DNA from: Salegentibacter sp. | GTDB lineage: Bacteria > Bacteroidota > Bacteroidia > Flavobacteriales > Flavobacteriaceae | Direction: 5' to 3' | Assembly: GCA_017795085.1 (NCBI GenBank) | Contig: CP051246.1 | Coordinates: 1,924,514-1,988,513, forward strand | DNA length: 64,000 nt | In this document: in pieces, positions 8,843 through 18,934 of the stretch | Layout of the letters: each line of letters begins with the position of its first letter | Numbering within the stretch: position 1 is the stretch's first letter | Position numbers and translations under genes: made by a program | The notes under the pieces: generated by a model | The model's input: the letters and a program-made list of their open reading frames with translations, nothing else | Database searches by the model: none | Told to the model about the DNA's origin: nothing

Positions 8843-11452
8843 ATGAACTTTAATAATTTCACCATAAAATCTCAAGAGGCAATTCAGCAGGCTCAACAGC
8901 TTGCACAGGAATTTGGCCATCAACAAATTGAAAACGAACATATTTTTAAAGCCATTACCATGGTTGACGAAAATGTGACGCCTTTCTTACTAAAAAAGCT
9001 AAATATTAATGTAGAACTTTTTAACAGTATCCTTGATAAAACCCTGGAGAACTTTCCGAAAGTAAGTGGCGGTGATATTATGCTTTCAAGAGAAGCCGGA
9101 AAAACTGTAAACGAAGCACCAATCATTGCCAAAAAGATGAATGATGAATATGTTTCGGTAGAGCATCTTATACTCGCAATTTTTAAATCGACTAGTAAAG
9201 TAGCCCAAATTTTAAAAGACCAGGGAGTTACTGAAAAAATGTTGAAAGCAGCTATTGAAGAACTTCGTAAAGGTGACCGGGTAACTTCCCAAAGCGCTGA
9301 AGAAACATATAATTCACTGGATAAATATGCTAAAAACCTTAATCAACTAGCTGAAGACGGCAAACTTGATCCGGTAATTGGCCGGGATGAAGAAATTAGG
9401 CGCATTCTTCAAATATTATCCAGAAGAACCAAAAACAACCCGATGTTGGTAGGAGAACCCGGTACCGGTAAAACCGCTATTGCTGAAGGTTTGGCCCATC
9501 GAATTATTGCAGGAGATATTCCGGAAAACTTAAAAGACAAGGTAATTTACAACCTTGATATGGGCGCGCTTATTGCTGGGGCAAAATATAAAGGTGAATT
9601 TGAAGAACGTTTAAAAGCAGTAATAAAAGAAGTTACTTCCAGCCAGGGAAATATTATACTTTTTATTGATGAAATTCACACACTTGTAGGTGCCGGTGGC
9701 GGACAAGGGGCAATGGATGCAGCTAACATTCTAAAGCCCGCCCTTGCCCGAGGCGAATTACGTGCTATTGGTGCCACGACTCTAGATGAATATCAAAAAT
9801 ATTTTGAAAAAGATAAAGCCCTTGAACGTCGCTTCCAAAAAGTTAATGTTGATGAACCCGATACAGAAAGTGCGATTTCCATCTTACGCGGAATTAAGGA
9901 AAAATACGAAACTCATCACAAAGTTCGAATTAAAGATGAAGCCATTATTGCAGCGGTAGAACTGTCGCAACGCTATATTACCAACCGCTTTTTACCCGAT
10001 AAGGCAATAGATTTAATGGATGAGGCTGCTTCAAAACTTCGGATGGAAATTAATTCCAAACCGGAAGAGTTAGATGTACTTGACCGTAAAATTATGCAAT
10101 TGGAAATCGAAATCGAAGCGATTAAACGGGAAAAGGACGAAACCAAGTTAAAAAGTCTGCATGCCGATTTAGCCCAGTTGAAAGATGAGCGCAATGAAAT
10201 AAATGCCCGTTGGCAAAATGAAAAATCGGTGGTTGATAGTATCCAAAACTTAAAATCGGATATCGAAAACTTTAAACTGGAAGCCGATCGAGCCGAACGC
10301 GAAGGAGATTACGGGAAAGTAGCTGAAATACGCTATGGAAAAATAAAAGAAGCTCAGCAAAAACTGGAAAAACTTCAGCAGGATGTAGCTGCAAAACAGG
10401 AAGGAAAATCCCTTATTCAGGAAGAAGTTACCAATGAAGATATTGCTGAAGTGGTAGCTAAATGGACCGGAATTCCGGTGACTAAAATGTTACAAAGCGA
10501 TCGTGAGAAATTATTAAAATTAGAAGAACAACTTCATAAACGCGTAGTGGGACAGGAAGAAGCTATTATTGCGGTAAGTGACGCTGTGCGAAGAAGCCGG
10601 GCAGGTTTACAGGATCAGAAAAAACCAATTGGCTCTTTCCTTTTCCTGGGAACTACCGGGGTGGGGAAAACAGAATTGGCAAAAGCCCTGGCAGAATATC
10701 TGTTTGATGACGAAGCTGCAATGACGCGAATTGATATGAGTGAATATCAAGAAAGGCATTCGGTAAGTCGATTGGTAGGAGCCCCTCCTGGATATGTAGG
10801 TTATGATGAAGGTGGCCAGCTTACCGAAGCGGTACGACGAAAACCCTATTCTGTAGTGTTATTAGACGAAATTGAAAAAGCCCATCCCGATACTTTTAAT
10901 ATCTTATTGCAGGTGTTGGATGAAGGCCGTTTAACTGACAACAAAGGACGATTAGCCGATTTCAAAAACACAATTATTATAATGACTTCCAATATGGGTA
11001 GCCATATAATCCAGGAGAAATTTGAAAATATCAAGGATATGGATACTGCGATGGAAGCTGCAAAAACTGAGGTTCTAGGCTTGCTAAAACAAAGTGTTCG
11101 CCCTGAATTCATAAACAGGATAGATGATATTGTGATGTTTAGTCCGCTAACTCAAAAAGACATTTCACAAATTGTTGAACTACAACTTAAAGGAGTTAAG
11201 AAAATGCTAGCACATCAAAATATTACTCTTGATGCCACGACTGAAGCTGTGCAATTCCTGGCTTCACGCGGTTTTGATCCGCAGTTTGGGGCACGCCCTG
11301 TAAAGCGAGTCCTACAACGCGAAGTTTTAAACAAACTCTCAAAAGAAATACTTGCAGGAAAAGTACATACTGACAGTATAATCCTTTTGGATGAATTTGA
11401 TGATAACCTGGTTTTCAGAAATCAGGAAGCCCTGGCAGAAGATCAAAAGTAG
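8843..11452 (+). CDS. clpB: ATP-dependent disaggregase ClpB (Hsp100)
   Basis: 869 residues from the ATG at 8843; a TTG two codons earlier is less likely. Order: N-terminal Clp repeat domain (1-145), NBD1 with Walker A GEPGTGKT (204-211), a long coiled-coil middle domain (about 395-530), and NBD2 with Walker A GTTGVGKT (603-610) and a C-terminal small domain with GARPVKR. The middle domain distinguishes ClpB from ClpA and ClpC. It pulls aggregated proteins apart together with DnaK-DnaJ-GrpE; dnaJ and grpE lie 47 kb downstream and share an upstream motif with clpB. Confidence 0.98.
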   Translation: MNFNNFTIKSQEAIQQAQQLAQEFGHQQIENEHIFKAITMVDENVTPFLLKKLNINVELFNSILDKTLENFPKVSGGDIMLSREAGKTVNEAPIIAKKMNDEYVSVEHLILAIFKSTSKVAQILKDQGVTEKMLKAAIEELRKGDRVTSQSAEETYNSLDKYAKNLNQLAEDGKLDPVIGRDEEIRRILQILSRRTKNNPMLVGEPGTGKTAIAEGLAHRIIAGDIPENLKDKVIYNLDMGALIAGAKYKGEFEERLKAVIKEVTSSQGNIILFIDEIHTLVGAGGGQGAMDAANILKPALARGELRAIGATTLDEYQKYFEKDKALERRFQKVNVDEPDTESAISILRGIKEKYETHHKVRIKDEAIIAAVELSQRYITNRFLPDKAIDLMDEAASKLRMEINSKPEELDVLDRKIMQLEIEIEAIKREKDETKLKSLHADLAQLKDERNEINARWQNEKSVVDSIQNLKSDIENFKLEADRAEREGDYGKVAEIRYGKIKEAQQKLEKLQQDVAAKQEGKSLIQEEVTNEDIAEVVAKWTGIPVTKMLQSDREKLLKLEEQLHKRVVGQEEAIIAVSDAVRRSRAGLQDQKKPIGSFLFLGTTGVGKTELAKALAEYLFDDEAAMTRIDMSEYQERHSVSRLVGAPPGYVGYDEGGQLTEAVRRKPYSVVLLDEIEKAHPDTFNILLQVLDEGRLTDNKGRLADFKNTIIIMTSNMGSHIIQEKFENIKDMDTAMEAAKTEVLGLLKQSVRPEFINRIDDIVMFSPLTQKDISQIVELQLKGVKKMLAHQNITLDATTEAVQFLASRGFDPQFGARPVKRVLQREVLNKLSKEILAGKVHTDSIILLDEFDDNLVFRNQEALAEDQK

Positions 11453-11458
11453 ATAAAA

Positions 11459-11587
11459 AGAGCTGTCTAAAAAGATGATTCGTCATCCTGAATTTATTTC
11501 AGGATCTCAGATGTTGATAATAAAACATATTAGAAGCCGAAACGAGTTCAGCTTGACGTAAAAATTTCTTTCAAGACAGCTCTCTAA
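11459..11587. terminator. Terminator between clpB and csbD, interrupted by a repeat
   Basis: Outer arms AGAGCTGTCT (11459-11468) and AGACAGCTCT (about 11574-11583) would pair as a terminator for the convergent genes. The loop is filled by a roughly 78-base two-hairpin repeat (see the repeat entry within it). Confidence 0.65.
11481..11558. repeat. Two-hairpin intergenic repeat (CGTCA...TGACG type), copy 1
   Basis: The element begins CGTCATCC and ends CTTGACG. It contains the hairpins TCCTGAATTTATTTCAGGA and GCCGAAACGAGTTCAGC. A closely related copy lies inverted at 22894-22966. This repeat type is common between genes of Flavobacteriia. Confidence 0.8.
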
Positions 11588-11605
11588 TTTTACTGAGATC
11601 AGCAA

Positions 11606-11791
11606 TTACAAACGGTCAATCTCCTTTTTGAGTTCTTCTTTGGTTTTTCCGGTTTTTTCCTGCAATCGCCCCAACATTTCATCAAATTTTCCTTCAGAAT
11701 ACGTGGTATCATCATCGGTAATATTACCATATTGTTGTTTAAATTTTCCACGTACCTGTTTCCATTTTCCTTCTAACTGATCGTTGTTCAT
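11606..11791 (-). CDS. CsbD family stress protein
   Basis: 61 residues with the standard CsbD layout: MNNDQLEGKWKQVRGKFKQQ, then GKFDEMLGRLQEKTGKTKEELK. These small, helical, hydrophilic proteins are induced by general stress in many bacteria; the molecular role is not known. It is a single gene, convergent with clpB and divergent from the phytase-like lipoprotein gene. The length is normal for the family. Confidence 0.9.
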   Translation of the reverse strand: MNNDQLEGKWKQVRGKFKQQYGNITDDDTTYSEGKFDEMLGRLQEKTGKTKEELKKEIDRL

Positions 11792-11885
11792 AACATTTGG
11801 TTTTAGTTGTTTCTATAAAATAAAAGTAGACTTTTACTAAAGGGGAAACTCTCAAGAAAATGCCATTCTTTTCTTAAGCAATTGT

Positions 11886-11893
11886 TATTTTTG
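11886..11893 (+). promoter_or_regulatory. -10 element of the phytase-like gene
   Basis: TATTTTTG fits TAnnTTTG and lies 19 bases upstream of the ATG at 11913, implying a short leader. It supports the ATG over the upstream TTG at 11904. Confidence 0.4.
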
Positions 11894-11912
11894 TCAGCCG
11901 ACATTGAAGCCT

Positions 11913-13016
11913 ATGAAACCCCATACATTCCTTTCCCTGCTAGTCCTGGTTATCGTTTCGGGCTGCGCTACCACCAAAACTATCCAGAATAAAAATGTAA
12001 AACTCACTTACCTGGATGATTTTATACTTCCCAAAAACCTCAAAATTGATGGCACCAAAGTTGGCGGACTTTCAGGCATAGATTTTTACGATGACAATTA
12101 TTATTTAGTTTGCGATCAACCTTCCAATCCGCGCTTTTATAAAGCTGAAATACCGCTTAACGATCGTAAGATAGATACGGTGGTGATTTCCAAAGTTATA
12201 AAACTGGATAAAGACAAGGCTTTTTTTAAGGGAAATACACCAGATCTTGAAGCCATTCGCTTTGATGCTAAAAATGAGGAAATCGTGATTTCTTCAGAAG
12301 GAAGCATTAGCAAAGGCAAAAATCCTTCAGTATTTCATATTTCCCCGGAAGGAAAATTTCTTCATAATTATAAAATTCCCGAATATTTTAAGGCTTCAGA
12401 AAATCAAAAACCAAGACATAACGGTGTTTTTGAAGGTTTAGCTGCAAGTTTTGATAAATCGGGTTATTGGGTGGCAATGGAATTACCATTAGAAAAAGAC
12501 GGCCCTAAACCTAAAGTTTACAAAACCAATTCGCCGGTGCGAATTACAAAATTCAATAAAGAAACCAGAAAACCCGAAAAACAATTTACGTATCAACTTG
12601 ACGGCATTTCAAAATTACCTATCAACTGGTTTGCGGTAAATGGGCTCACCGAAATTTTGGAATATGACAAAGATAAATTCCTGGTTTTGGAACGGGCATT
12701 TTCTGCCGGGTACGGCTCTAACGGAAATACGGTAAAGATTTTTGAAGTAGATGCTTCCAAAGCTACCAATACCCTGGAAATAGAAAACCTAAAAAAAGCT
12801 AATTACCGGGAAGCAGAAAAACGTTTGATTTTCAATTTTAAATCGATTAAAAATTTTCTTAATGAAGAAATTATTGATAATATTGAAGGAATGACTTTTG
12901 GGCCTGAACTGCCCAATGGCAAACCATCTTTAATCCTGGTTTCCGACGATAATTTTAGTAGTTTCGGGCATCAGATTACGCAATTTATACTTTTAGAAGT
13001 CGATTTAAAAAAATAA
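11913..13016 (+). CDS. Phytase-like esterase domain lipoprotein
   Basis: 367 residues from the ATG at 11913. The signal peptide ends in a lipobox (IVSGC). The body carries the esterase-like activity of phytase domain, a beta-propeller marked by VGGLSGIDFYDDNYYLVCDQ, NTPDLEAIRFD, GVFEGLAASFD, NGLTEILEYDKDKFLVLER and DNIEGMTFGPEL. The family is predicted to hydrolyse phosphate or ester bonds, but the substrate is unknown. It is followed after 4 bases by a histidine phosphatase gene, so the two exported phosphatase-type proteins probably form an operon. Confidence 0.82.
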   Translation: MKPHTFLSLLVLVIVSGCATTKTIQNKNVKLTYLDDFILPKNLKIDGTKVGGLSGIDFYDDNYYLVCDQPSNPRFYKAEIPLNDRKIDTVVISKVIKLDKDKAFFKGNTPDLEAIRFDAKNEEIVISSEGSISKGKNPSVFHISPEGKFLHNYKIPEYFKASENQKPRHNGVFEGLAASFDKSGYWVAMELPLEKDGPKPKVYKTNSPVRITKFNKETRKPEKQFTYQLDGISKLPINWFAVNGLTEILEYDKDKFLVLERAFSAGYGSNGNTVKIFEVDASKATNTLEIENLKKANYREAEKRLIFNFKSIKNFLNEEIIDNIEGMTFGPELPNGKPSLILVSDDNFSSFGHQITQFILLEVDLKK

Positions 13017-13020
13017 AATT

Positions 13021-13539
13021 ATGCGATTATTTTATATTCTATCGCTTGTCTTTTTGATTTCCTGTAATAATTCAGGAGATCATTCCCAAGAAAAATCTTC
13101 AGAAATCACCACCTATTATTTTATCCGTCACGCTGAAAAAGTAACCGATAACCCGAACGATAAAGATCCTGAACTTACCGAAAAAGGCAGGGAACGTGCT
13201 AAAAAATGGGCTCAAGTTTTTAAAGATATCGATTTTGACCTGATCTACAGTTCCGATTATAAACGAACCCTGAATACCGCAAAACCAATAGCCGAATCAA
13301 AAGAGCTTGAAATCAACTTTTTTAATACGGAAAAACTAAACGATCGGGAATTTCAAAAAAAGACTAAAGGCAAGAAAGTGCTGGTAGTAGGCCATAGCAA
13401 CTTAAACCCGGAATGGGTGAATTATATTTTGAAAGAAGAACGTTATGACGATCTTGAGGAAAGTGTTTACAATAGTTTATTTATAGTGACTATTCATCCC
13501 GATGACAGTCGTTCCACGGAGATTTTATATATTGATTAG
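13021..13539 (+). CDS. Histidine phosphatase family lipoprotein
   Basis: 172 residues with a lipobox (FLISC, Cys15). The catalytic RHA motif is in YYFIRHAEKVTDN, followed by LTEKGRERAKKWA, IYSSDYKRTLNTA and the second histidine in VVGHSNLNP. All hallmarks of the phosphoglycerate-mutase-like phosphatase branch are present. It is expected in the periplasm, acting on a small phospho-compound. It lies 4 bases after the phytase-like gene and overlaps the end of the convergent DUF6503 gene by 4 bases. Confidence 0.88.
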   Translation: MRLFYILSLVFLISCNNSGDHSQEKSSEITTYYFIRHAEKVTDNPNDKDPELTEKGRERAKKWAQVFKDIDFDLIYSSDYKRTLNTAKPIAESKELEINFFNTEKLNDREFQKKTKGKKVLVVGHSNLNPEWVNYILKEERYDDLEESVYNSLFIVTIHPDDSRSTEILYID

Positions 13540-14285
13540 TTTTCCTGTTTTATATTCACCTCTATATCCCGGTTTTCAATCATAGATAACAACTCAAGCT
13601 CTCGTCTTTCAAAAAGCTCGTCTAAACCTTCCAGCGGTACATCAGTGTCATCAGCTTTGTAATTTTCGTAATCTACAAATCTAATGCCTCGAATCATCTG
13701 CGGATTAAGAGCCCTGCGGAAGCGTACTCCGCCATCTTCCACCTCAAAACTATAAGCAAAGTAATCTACAGTAAAATTACGAGTATGAATCCAATAAAGG
13801 TAAACATCTTCAGGATCGGTAACCTCTTCTGAAGTTTTAAAACTCACTTCAATTTCGTAGTATTCTTCACCTTCAATACTGTCTTTTCCCAGTAACTTTT
13901 TATTAACTGCCCTGTCATTTAATCCATAAGGTAATTGAACAAAATAGTGCACAGAATTCACCGAATTACCATACACCGTTTTCATCGAATCGCTAAGTTG
14001 CACCACAGAATCTCGCTGGGTTCGGGTAAAGCCTTCATTGTTTAAAATATCGTGAAATTCAGTTCCGGTAGAGTCGGTTATAAATCTTTCAAACTGAAAT
14101 TTTCCGCCCTCCCGGATACTTTTATATTCAGCATCCCGAAATTTAAAACTAATCTCGGCCTTTTTATAATTTTCACCTCCAGCCTTTTCAATAGCTTTAT
14201 TAATGATTTGATTGGCAGAAAGTTCTTTTTGTTGACATGCAGCAATAATACACAGGAAAAATACCCCTAAAATAGTTGTTCTCAT
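13536..14285 (-). CDS. DUF6503 family lipoprotein
   Basis: 249 residues with lipobox Cys17 (IIAAC). The N-terminal ANQIINKAIEKAGGENYKKAEISFKFRD pattern and the all-beta remainder fit the DUF6503 group of Bacteroidota lipoproteins, related to LolA/LolB-like folds. The function is unknown. It is a single gene, tail to tail with the histidine phosphatase. The assignment is from remembered family features only. Confidence 0.7.
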   Translation of the reverse strand: MRTTILGVFFLCIIAACQQKELSANQIINKAIEKAGGENYKKAEISFKFRDAEYKSIREGGKFQFERFITDSTGTEFHDILNNEGFTRTQRDSVVQLSDSMKTVYGNSVNSVHYFVQLPYGLNDRAVNKKLLGKDSIEGEEYYEIEVSFKTSEEVTDPEDVYLYWIHTRNFTVDYFAYSFEVEDGGVRFRRALNPQMIRGIRFVDYENYKADDTDVPLEGLDELFERRELELLSMIENRDIEVNIKQEN

Positions 14286-14344
14286 AGTTTAAAAAATGAT
14301 GACGAAATTAAGAAATAAACTCCAAAAGAACAGTATAATCGCAG

Positions 14345-14511
14345 TTATGAATTACTGTTTGTTTCCTTTACTCCAAACCAATTAATAGCTTCCATTAAAT
14401 CCAAAGATTTTTGAAAACGCTCTGCCGGAGTTAACTTAAAAAAAGCTTTTTGCTGCTCCTTGGTTGTATAAAAATTTGCATATTGTAAATATAAGAATAA
14501 TCGCTAGTCAT
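14345..14511 (-). pseudogene. Frameshifted remnant of a small protein
   Basis: A minus-strand frame encodes FYTTKEQQKAFFKLTPAER, continuing through QKSLDLMEAINWFG to a TAA at 14345-14347, which reads like real protein. No start lies in that frame. An ATG at 14509-14511 in another frame gives MTSDYSYIYNMQIF, so a single frameshift near 14470 would join them into about 54 residues. The family is not recognised. Together with plain AT-rich sequence it fills the 313-base gap between the DUF6503 gene and smpB. Confidence 0.35.
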
Positions 14512-14550
14512 TTTAAATCCTTCAAAGGCTATTTTCTAAAGAAAGCTTCC

Positions 14551-14558
14551 TATTTTTG
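14551..14558 (+). promoter_or_regulatory. -10 element of smpB
   Basis: TATTTTTG fits TAnnTTTG and is 40 bases upstream of the smpB ATG. No TTG is seen at the -33 position. Confidence 0.4.
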
Positions 14559-14598
14559 TATTAATTTGGCACAGTATGGGCCATTTTAGCTATTTGTG

Positions 14599-15063
14599 AT
14601 GAAAAAGAACCAGAATACCATCAATATAAAAAACCGAAAAGCAAAATTCGAATATGAATTCCTCGATAAATACGTAGCTGGAATTAAACTGGCAGGCACC
14701 GAAATTAAGGCTATAAGACAAGGAAAAGCTTCTATTGCCGAGAGCTTTTGCGAGTTTCAAAATCACGAATTATTCGTGATCAATATGCACGTTGAAGAAT
14801 ATTCTCACGCCACCCATTTTAACCATAATCCCAAAAGCGAACGCAAATTGCTTTTACAACGTCGGGAATTGCGAAAACTTGAAAAAGAAGTGAAAAATAG
14901 CGGACTTACCATTATCCCGCTTCGACTTTTTATTAACGACCGGGGACTTGCGAAAATCCAAATCGCCCTGGCTAAGGGTAAAAAGTTATATGACAAACGC
15001 GAAACTATAAAAGACCGGGAAAGTAAACGCCGTTTAGACCGAATTAAAAAAGAATACAATTAG
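14599..15063 (+). CDS. smpB: SsrA-binding protein
   Basis: 154 residues from the ATG at 14599; a GTG just before it is the alternative. It contains NRKAKFEYEFLDKYVAGIKLAGTEIKAIR, SFCEFQNHELFVINMHV, NDRGLAKIQIALAKGKKLYDKRETIKDRE and a basic C-terminal tail, all canonical SmpB. It binds tmRNA and takes it to stalled ribosomes for trans-translation. The gene is monocistronic. The ssrA gene itself is not in the window. Confidence 0.97.
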   Translation: MKKNQNTINIKNRKAKFEYEFLDKYVAGIKLAGTEIKAIRQGKASIAESFCEFQNHELFVINMHVEEYSHATHFNHNPKSERKLLLQRRELRKLEKEVKNSGLTIIPLRLFINDRGLAKIQIALAKGKKLYDKRETIKDRESKRRLDRIKKEYN

Positions 15064-15193
15064 ACTAACTTCGTCTTTTTGGCTCAAATAATTGTCTCCA
15101 AAACTTTCAAAGAATTAGTGAATTCGTGGCAAGTATTTATCGAGTTAAAACAGGATATCCTAAAATACATAGTTTAAACTATTTTTGAAATCA

Positions 15194-16381
15194 ATGAAAA
15201 CGGCAAAACAAATTTTACCGGTTATCATTTTTGCCCAGTTTTGCTGTACTTCACTTTGGTTTGCCGGTAATGGCGTGATGACTAACTTATTGGAAAATTT
15301 TAATTTACCTGCCGCCTCACTTGGCTATTTAACTTCGGCGGTTCAATTGGGGTTTATCTCTGGTACGCTTGTTTTTGCCTTACTAAATCTTGCCGATCGC
15401 TTCTCTCCTTCAAAAGTATTTTTTATTTGTGCTCTTATAGGTGCTTTTTTTAACCTGGGAATTATCCTACAATCAAACACCTTATTTTCGCTGATCTTCC
15501 TTCGCTTTCTAACCGGGTTTTCCCTGGCAGGAATTTATCCCGTGGGAATGAAAATAGCTTCCGATTATTTTGAAAAAGGCCTTGGAAGATCGCTGGGTTT
15601 CCTGGTTGGCGCTTTAGTACTCGGGACGGCTTTTCCACATTTCCTAAAAAGTATAGAAACCGCAATTCTAAGCTGGCAGGCTGTAATTGTTTTTACCTCA
15701 GTTATTGCAAGCCTGGGCGGTTCATTAATCCTTTTGCTTGTTCCCAACGGCCCATTTAGAAAACCCGGTGTAAGTCCAAAACGAATCTTAAGTGCTTTCA
15801 GCGTTTTTAAATTTCCGAAATTTCGTGCGGCTGCATTCGGCTATTTTGGTCATATGTGGGAATTGTATGCCTTTTGGGCTTTTATTCCGGTAATTTTAGC
15901 CGGATTTCAGGCCACGTATCAGCAGGAAATAAATATCCCACTTTTTAGCTTTATCATTATCGGCATCGGCAGTATTGCCTGTACCCTGGCCGGAATTATT
16001 TCAGAAAAAAGGGGATTAAAATTTACTGCGGGTTCGGCGCTCTCCTTATCAGGCTTTTGTTGTCTAATTTCCCCACTTGTTTTTCTTCAGCCCTCTGTAC
16101 TTATTTTGATAATTTTTCTATGCTTTTGGGGGGTAATGGTCGTGGCCGATTCGCCACTCTTTTCAACTTTAGTGGCGCAAAATGCCCCGGCAGAAATTCG
16201 AGGTACGGCTTTAACCCTTGTAAATTCAGTAGGTTTTGCGATTACCATTATCAGCATCCAATTACTCACCTGGCTCTTACCAAACCTAAATCCGGTTTAC
16301 CTGTTCTGCTTTTTACTTCCCGGGCCGATTTTCGGAGTAATAAGCCTGGTCAGGAATAAATCAAAAAAAAATAAGCGATAA
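15194..16381 (+). CDS. MFS transporter
   Basis: 395 residues from the ATG at 15194; an upstream TTG would add three residues. About twelve hydrophobic segments are visible in two halves, with a basic loop after helix 6. The loop 2-3 motif is replaced by LADRFSPSKV, a recognisable MFS motif A variant. It resembles the CynX/NimT-like branch, but the substrate cannot be read from the sequence. It is an inner-membrane protein. The DUF5686 gene follows 48 bases later on the same strand. Confidence 0.82.
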   Translation: MKTAKQILPVIIFAQFCCTSLWFAGNGVMTNLLENFNLPAASLGYLTSAVQLGFISGTLVFALLNLADRFSPSKVFFICALIGAFFNLGIILQSNTLFSLIFLRFLTGFSLAGIYPVGMKIASDYFEKGLGRSLGFLVGALVLGTAFPHFLKSIETAILSWQAVIVFTSVIASLGGSLILLLVPNGPFRKPGVSPKRILSAFSVFKFPKFRAAAFGYFGHMWELYAFWAFIPVILAGFQATYQQEINIPLFSFIIIGIGSIACTLAGIISEKRGLKFTAGSALSLSGFCCLISPLVFLQPSVLILIIFLCFWGVMVVADSPLFSTLVAQNAPAEIRGTALTLVNSVGFAITIISIQLLTWLLPNLNPVYLFCFLLPGPIFGVISLVRNKSKKNKR

Positions 16382-16429
16382 AGACTAAAGGGAATTTTTT
16401 GCTTAATTTCACTTCCAAAATTGCTGCTA

Positions 16430-18916
16430 ATGCTGAAAAATAGTCTCGTTCCAATATTTCTATTGATTTCTATTTCCGTGTTTTCCCAAATTGGAGGCAC
16501 CGTCACCGATACTGAAAATAACAAATTAGCTTATGTAAATATTTATACCGAAGACGGTCGCTACGGAACTACCACTAATGAAAATGGGGAGTATGAACTA
16601 AAACTGAAAGAAAAAGGCGAACACAATCTTATTTTTCAATTTTTGGGTTACAAAACCGAAAAGAAAACTATTAAAATTGCAGAATTTCCATTTAAACTGA
16701 GTGTTAGTCTTAAGGCAGAAACTACCTCTCTTGATGAGGTAACTATTAATTCTGATGAAAATCCAGCCAATGCTATTATCAGGAATGCGATTGCGGCACG
16801 CACGCAAAACTCGGATAAAGTTGAAGCCTATACTGCTGATTTCTATTCCCGCGGACTTTGGCGTATAAAAAATGCCCCGGAAAAAATTCTTGGCCAGCAG
16901 GTCGGCGACCTCGGCGGCGGACTCGATTCCACGCGCAGCGGCATTGTATATTTAAGCGAAACGGTTTCTGAAATTTCTTATCAAAAACCCGATGATTTCA
17001 AAGAAGAAATTATCGCTTCAAAAGTCAGCGGTGATGATAACGGTTTTAGCCTTAATTCTGCCCAGGAAGCCTATTTTTCCTTTTATGAAAACACCGTTGA
17101 GATCAACAGTGAAATGGTCTCCCCTATTTCCGATTATGCGTTTAATTATTACAATTACAGGCTTGACGGTACTTTTTACGACGACCGCAACAACCTAGTC
17201 AATAAAATTGAAGTCAGCCCCAAACGTGAAAATGACCGGGTATTTTCAGGATATATCTATATTGTAGAAGACCTTTGGCAAATTTTTGGTCTGGAATTAC
17301 AAACCACTGGTAAAGCTGTGCAGGTACCGCCTATTGAAACTTTAGGATTCAAACAAAATTACCGTTTTTCTGAAGAAAACGGGTTATATGTTCAGATTTC
17401 CCAAAGTGTAGATTTTAATTTTTCGATGTTCGGAATTTCCGGTGATGGCCGCTTTACAGCAGTTTACAGCAATTATGATTTTAAGCCCGGATTTAAAAAA
17501 AACAGTTTTGGAGCTGAAGTCCTGGCCTTTAAAACGGCCGCGAATAAAAAAGATTCTGCTTACTGGCAAGAAATTCGTCCTGTACCCTTAACTGATGAAG
17601 AAATTAAAGATTATGTAAAAAAAGACAGTATTCAGGAATTGAAGAATTCCCAACCTTATCTTGATTCTATAGATCGTGAACGTAACAGTTTTGAACCGGG
17701 TGATGTACTTTTTGGCTATTCGCATCAAAACACCTTTAAACATAGAGATTTCAGCATAAGTTCCCCACTTTTCGGAACACATTTTAATACCGTGCAGGGT
17801 TGGAATACAGCGCTGAATATTTCCTATAGACAAAATAAAAACAAAGATTCAAATGAAAAATACTGGGAAATTTTTTCTGATGTAGCATACGGATTTAGCG
17901 AGGAACGGTTTAGAATTTCAGGAGGCTTTCAAAAAAAATTCAATAATACCTCCAGGCCGGTTCTTACTATAAAAGGTGGGAGTGAAACCCGACAGTTTAA
18001 TGCCAGTAACCCTATATCAGAGCGTATAAACGATTTCAGCAGCTTACTTTTTGAGCGTAATTATATAAAAATATATGACAGGGGTTTTGCTGAAATCGCT
18101 TATCAACAGGAACTCACAAATGGTTTGTTTTTTTCAGGAAACTTCAGTTATCAAAACCGAAAACCCTTAGAAAACCACACCGATTTAGTTTGGGTAGATC
18201 ACGATGACCTAAGCTATTCTTCAAACAATCCTGTAAACCCGGAACTTTCAGGACTGGAAAGCTTTGAACAACACCACATTTTTAAGACTGAAGCTTTGTT
18301 TCAAATTCGCTTTGGGCAAAAATATATGAGTTATCCCGATGGGAAATTCAATATCCGGGAGAGCAAATATCCCATTCTTTCTTTCGGCTATGAAAAAGGA
18401 TTTGGAGCCAGCGAAAACCGCTATAATTTCGATCATTTTAAAGCCCGGGTTAACCAGGATTTAAAATTGGGCAATAAAGGCGAATTCGCTTATAACTTGC
18501 GAGCCGGCACTTTTTTAAATGCTGAAGAAATCGCCTTTCCCGATTTCAGGCATTTTAACGGAAATCAAACTAGAATAGGCAACGGGTTTTCTTATCTGAA
18601 CCGCTTTAACCTATTGCCGTATTATGCCATGAGCACTAACACCACCTATGCCGAAGCACACGCCGAGCATAATTTTAAAGGCTGGATTTTAGGAAAAATC
18701 CCGTTTTTAAATACGTTAAATTATAATCTGGTACTTGGTGGTCATGCCCTTTATACTGAAGACAATAAACCGTATTCTGAATATTCGGTGGGGATTGATA
18801 ACTTAGGCTTCGGAAAATACCGCTTACTACGCCTGGATTATGTAATCTCTAATCAGGATGGCCAAAGCAAAGGTGCTTTTATTTTCGGTTTAAAGTTTTT
18901 GGGTATTTTTGAATAA
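16430..18916 (+). CDS. DUF5686 outer-membrane protein with carboxypeptidase-like regulatory domain
   Basis: 828 residues from the ATG at 16430. Signal peptide (to about residue 20), then a CarboxypepD_reg-like beta-sandwich (about 21-105: GGTVTDTENNKLAYVNIY and FQFLGYKTEKKTI), then the DUF5686 region, and a long C-terminal section of amphipathic strands ending in a terminal Phe-Glu, as expected for a beta-barrel. Such proteins resemble TonB-dependent receptors without a plug. Their role is unknown; surface or outer-membrane assembly is a reasonable guess. Length and order fit the family. Confidence 0.8.
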   Translation: MLKNSLVPIFLLISISVFSQIGGTVTDTENNKLAYVNIYTEDGRYGTTTNENGEYELKLKEKGEHNLIFQFLGYKTEKKTIKIAEFPFKLSVSLKAETTSLDEVTINSDENPANAIIRNAIAARTQNSDKVEAYTADFYSRGLWRIKNAPEKILGQQVGDLGGGLDSTRSGIVYLSETVSEISYQKPDDFKEEIIASKVSGDDNGFSLNSAQEAYFSFYENTVEINSEMVSPISDYAFNYYNYRLDGTFYDDRNNLVNKIEVSPKRENDRVFSGYIYIVEDLWQIFGLELQTTGKAVQVPPIETLGFKQNYRFSEENGLYVQISQSVDFNFSMFGISGDGRFTAVYSNYDFKPGFKKNSFGAEVLAFKTAANKKDSAYWQEIRPVPLTDEEIKDYVKKDSIQELKNSQPYLDSIDRERNSFEPGDVLFGYSHQNTFKHRDFSISSPLFGTHFNTVQGWNTALNISYRQNKNKDSNEKYWEIFSDVAYGFSEERFRISGGFQKKFNNTSRPVLTIKGGSETRQFNASNPISERINDFSSLLFERNYIKIYDRGFAEIAYQQELTNGLFFSGNFSYQNRKPLENHTDLVWVDHDDLSYSSNNPVNPELSGLESFEQHHIFKTEALFQIRFGQKYMSYPDGKFNIRESKYPILSFGYEKGFGASENRYNFDHFKARVNQDLKLGNKGEFAYNLRAGTFLNAEEIAFPDFRHFNGNQTRIGNGFSYLNRFNLLPYYAMSTNTTYAEAHAEHNFKGWILGKIPFLNTLNYNLVLGGHALYTEDNKPYSEYSVGIDNLGFGKYRLLRLDYVISNQDGQSKGAFIFGLKFLGIFE

Positions 18917-18934
18917 AACCCAAACATTGCCACG

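Noticed and set aside
16057..16359. 100-codon frame inside the MFS transporter gene
   Set aside because: It lies fully within a well-supported transporter in another frame, with no homology or start signal.
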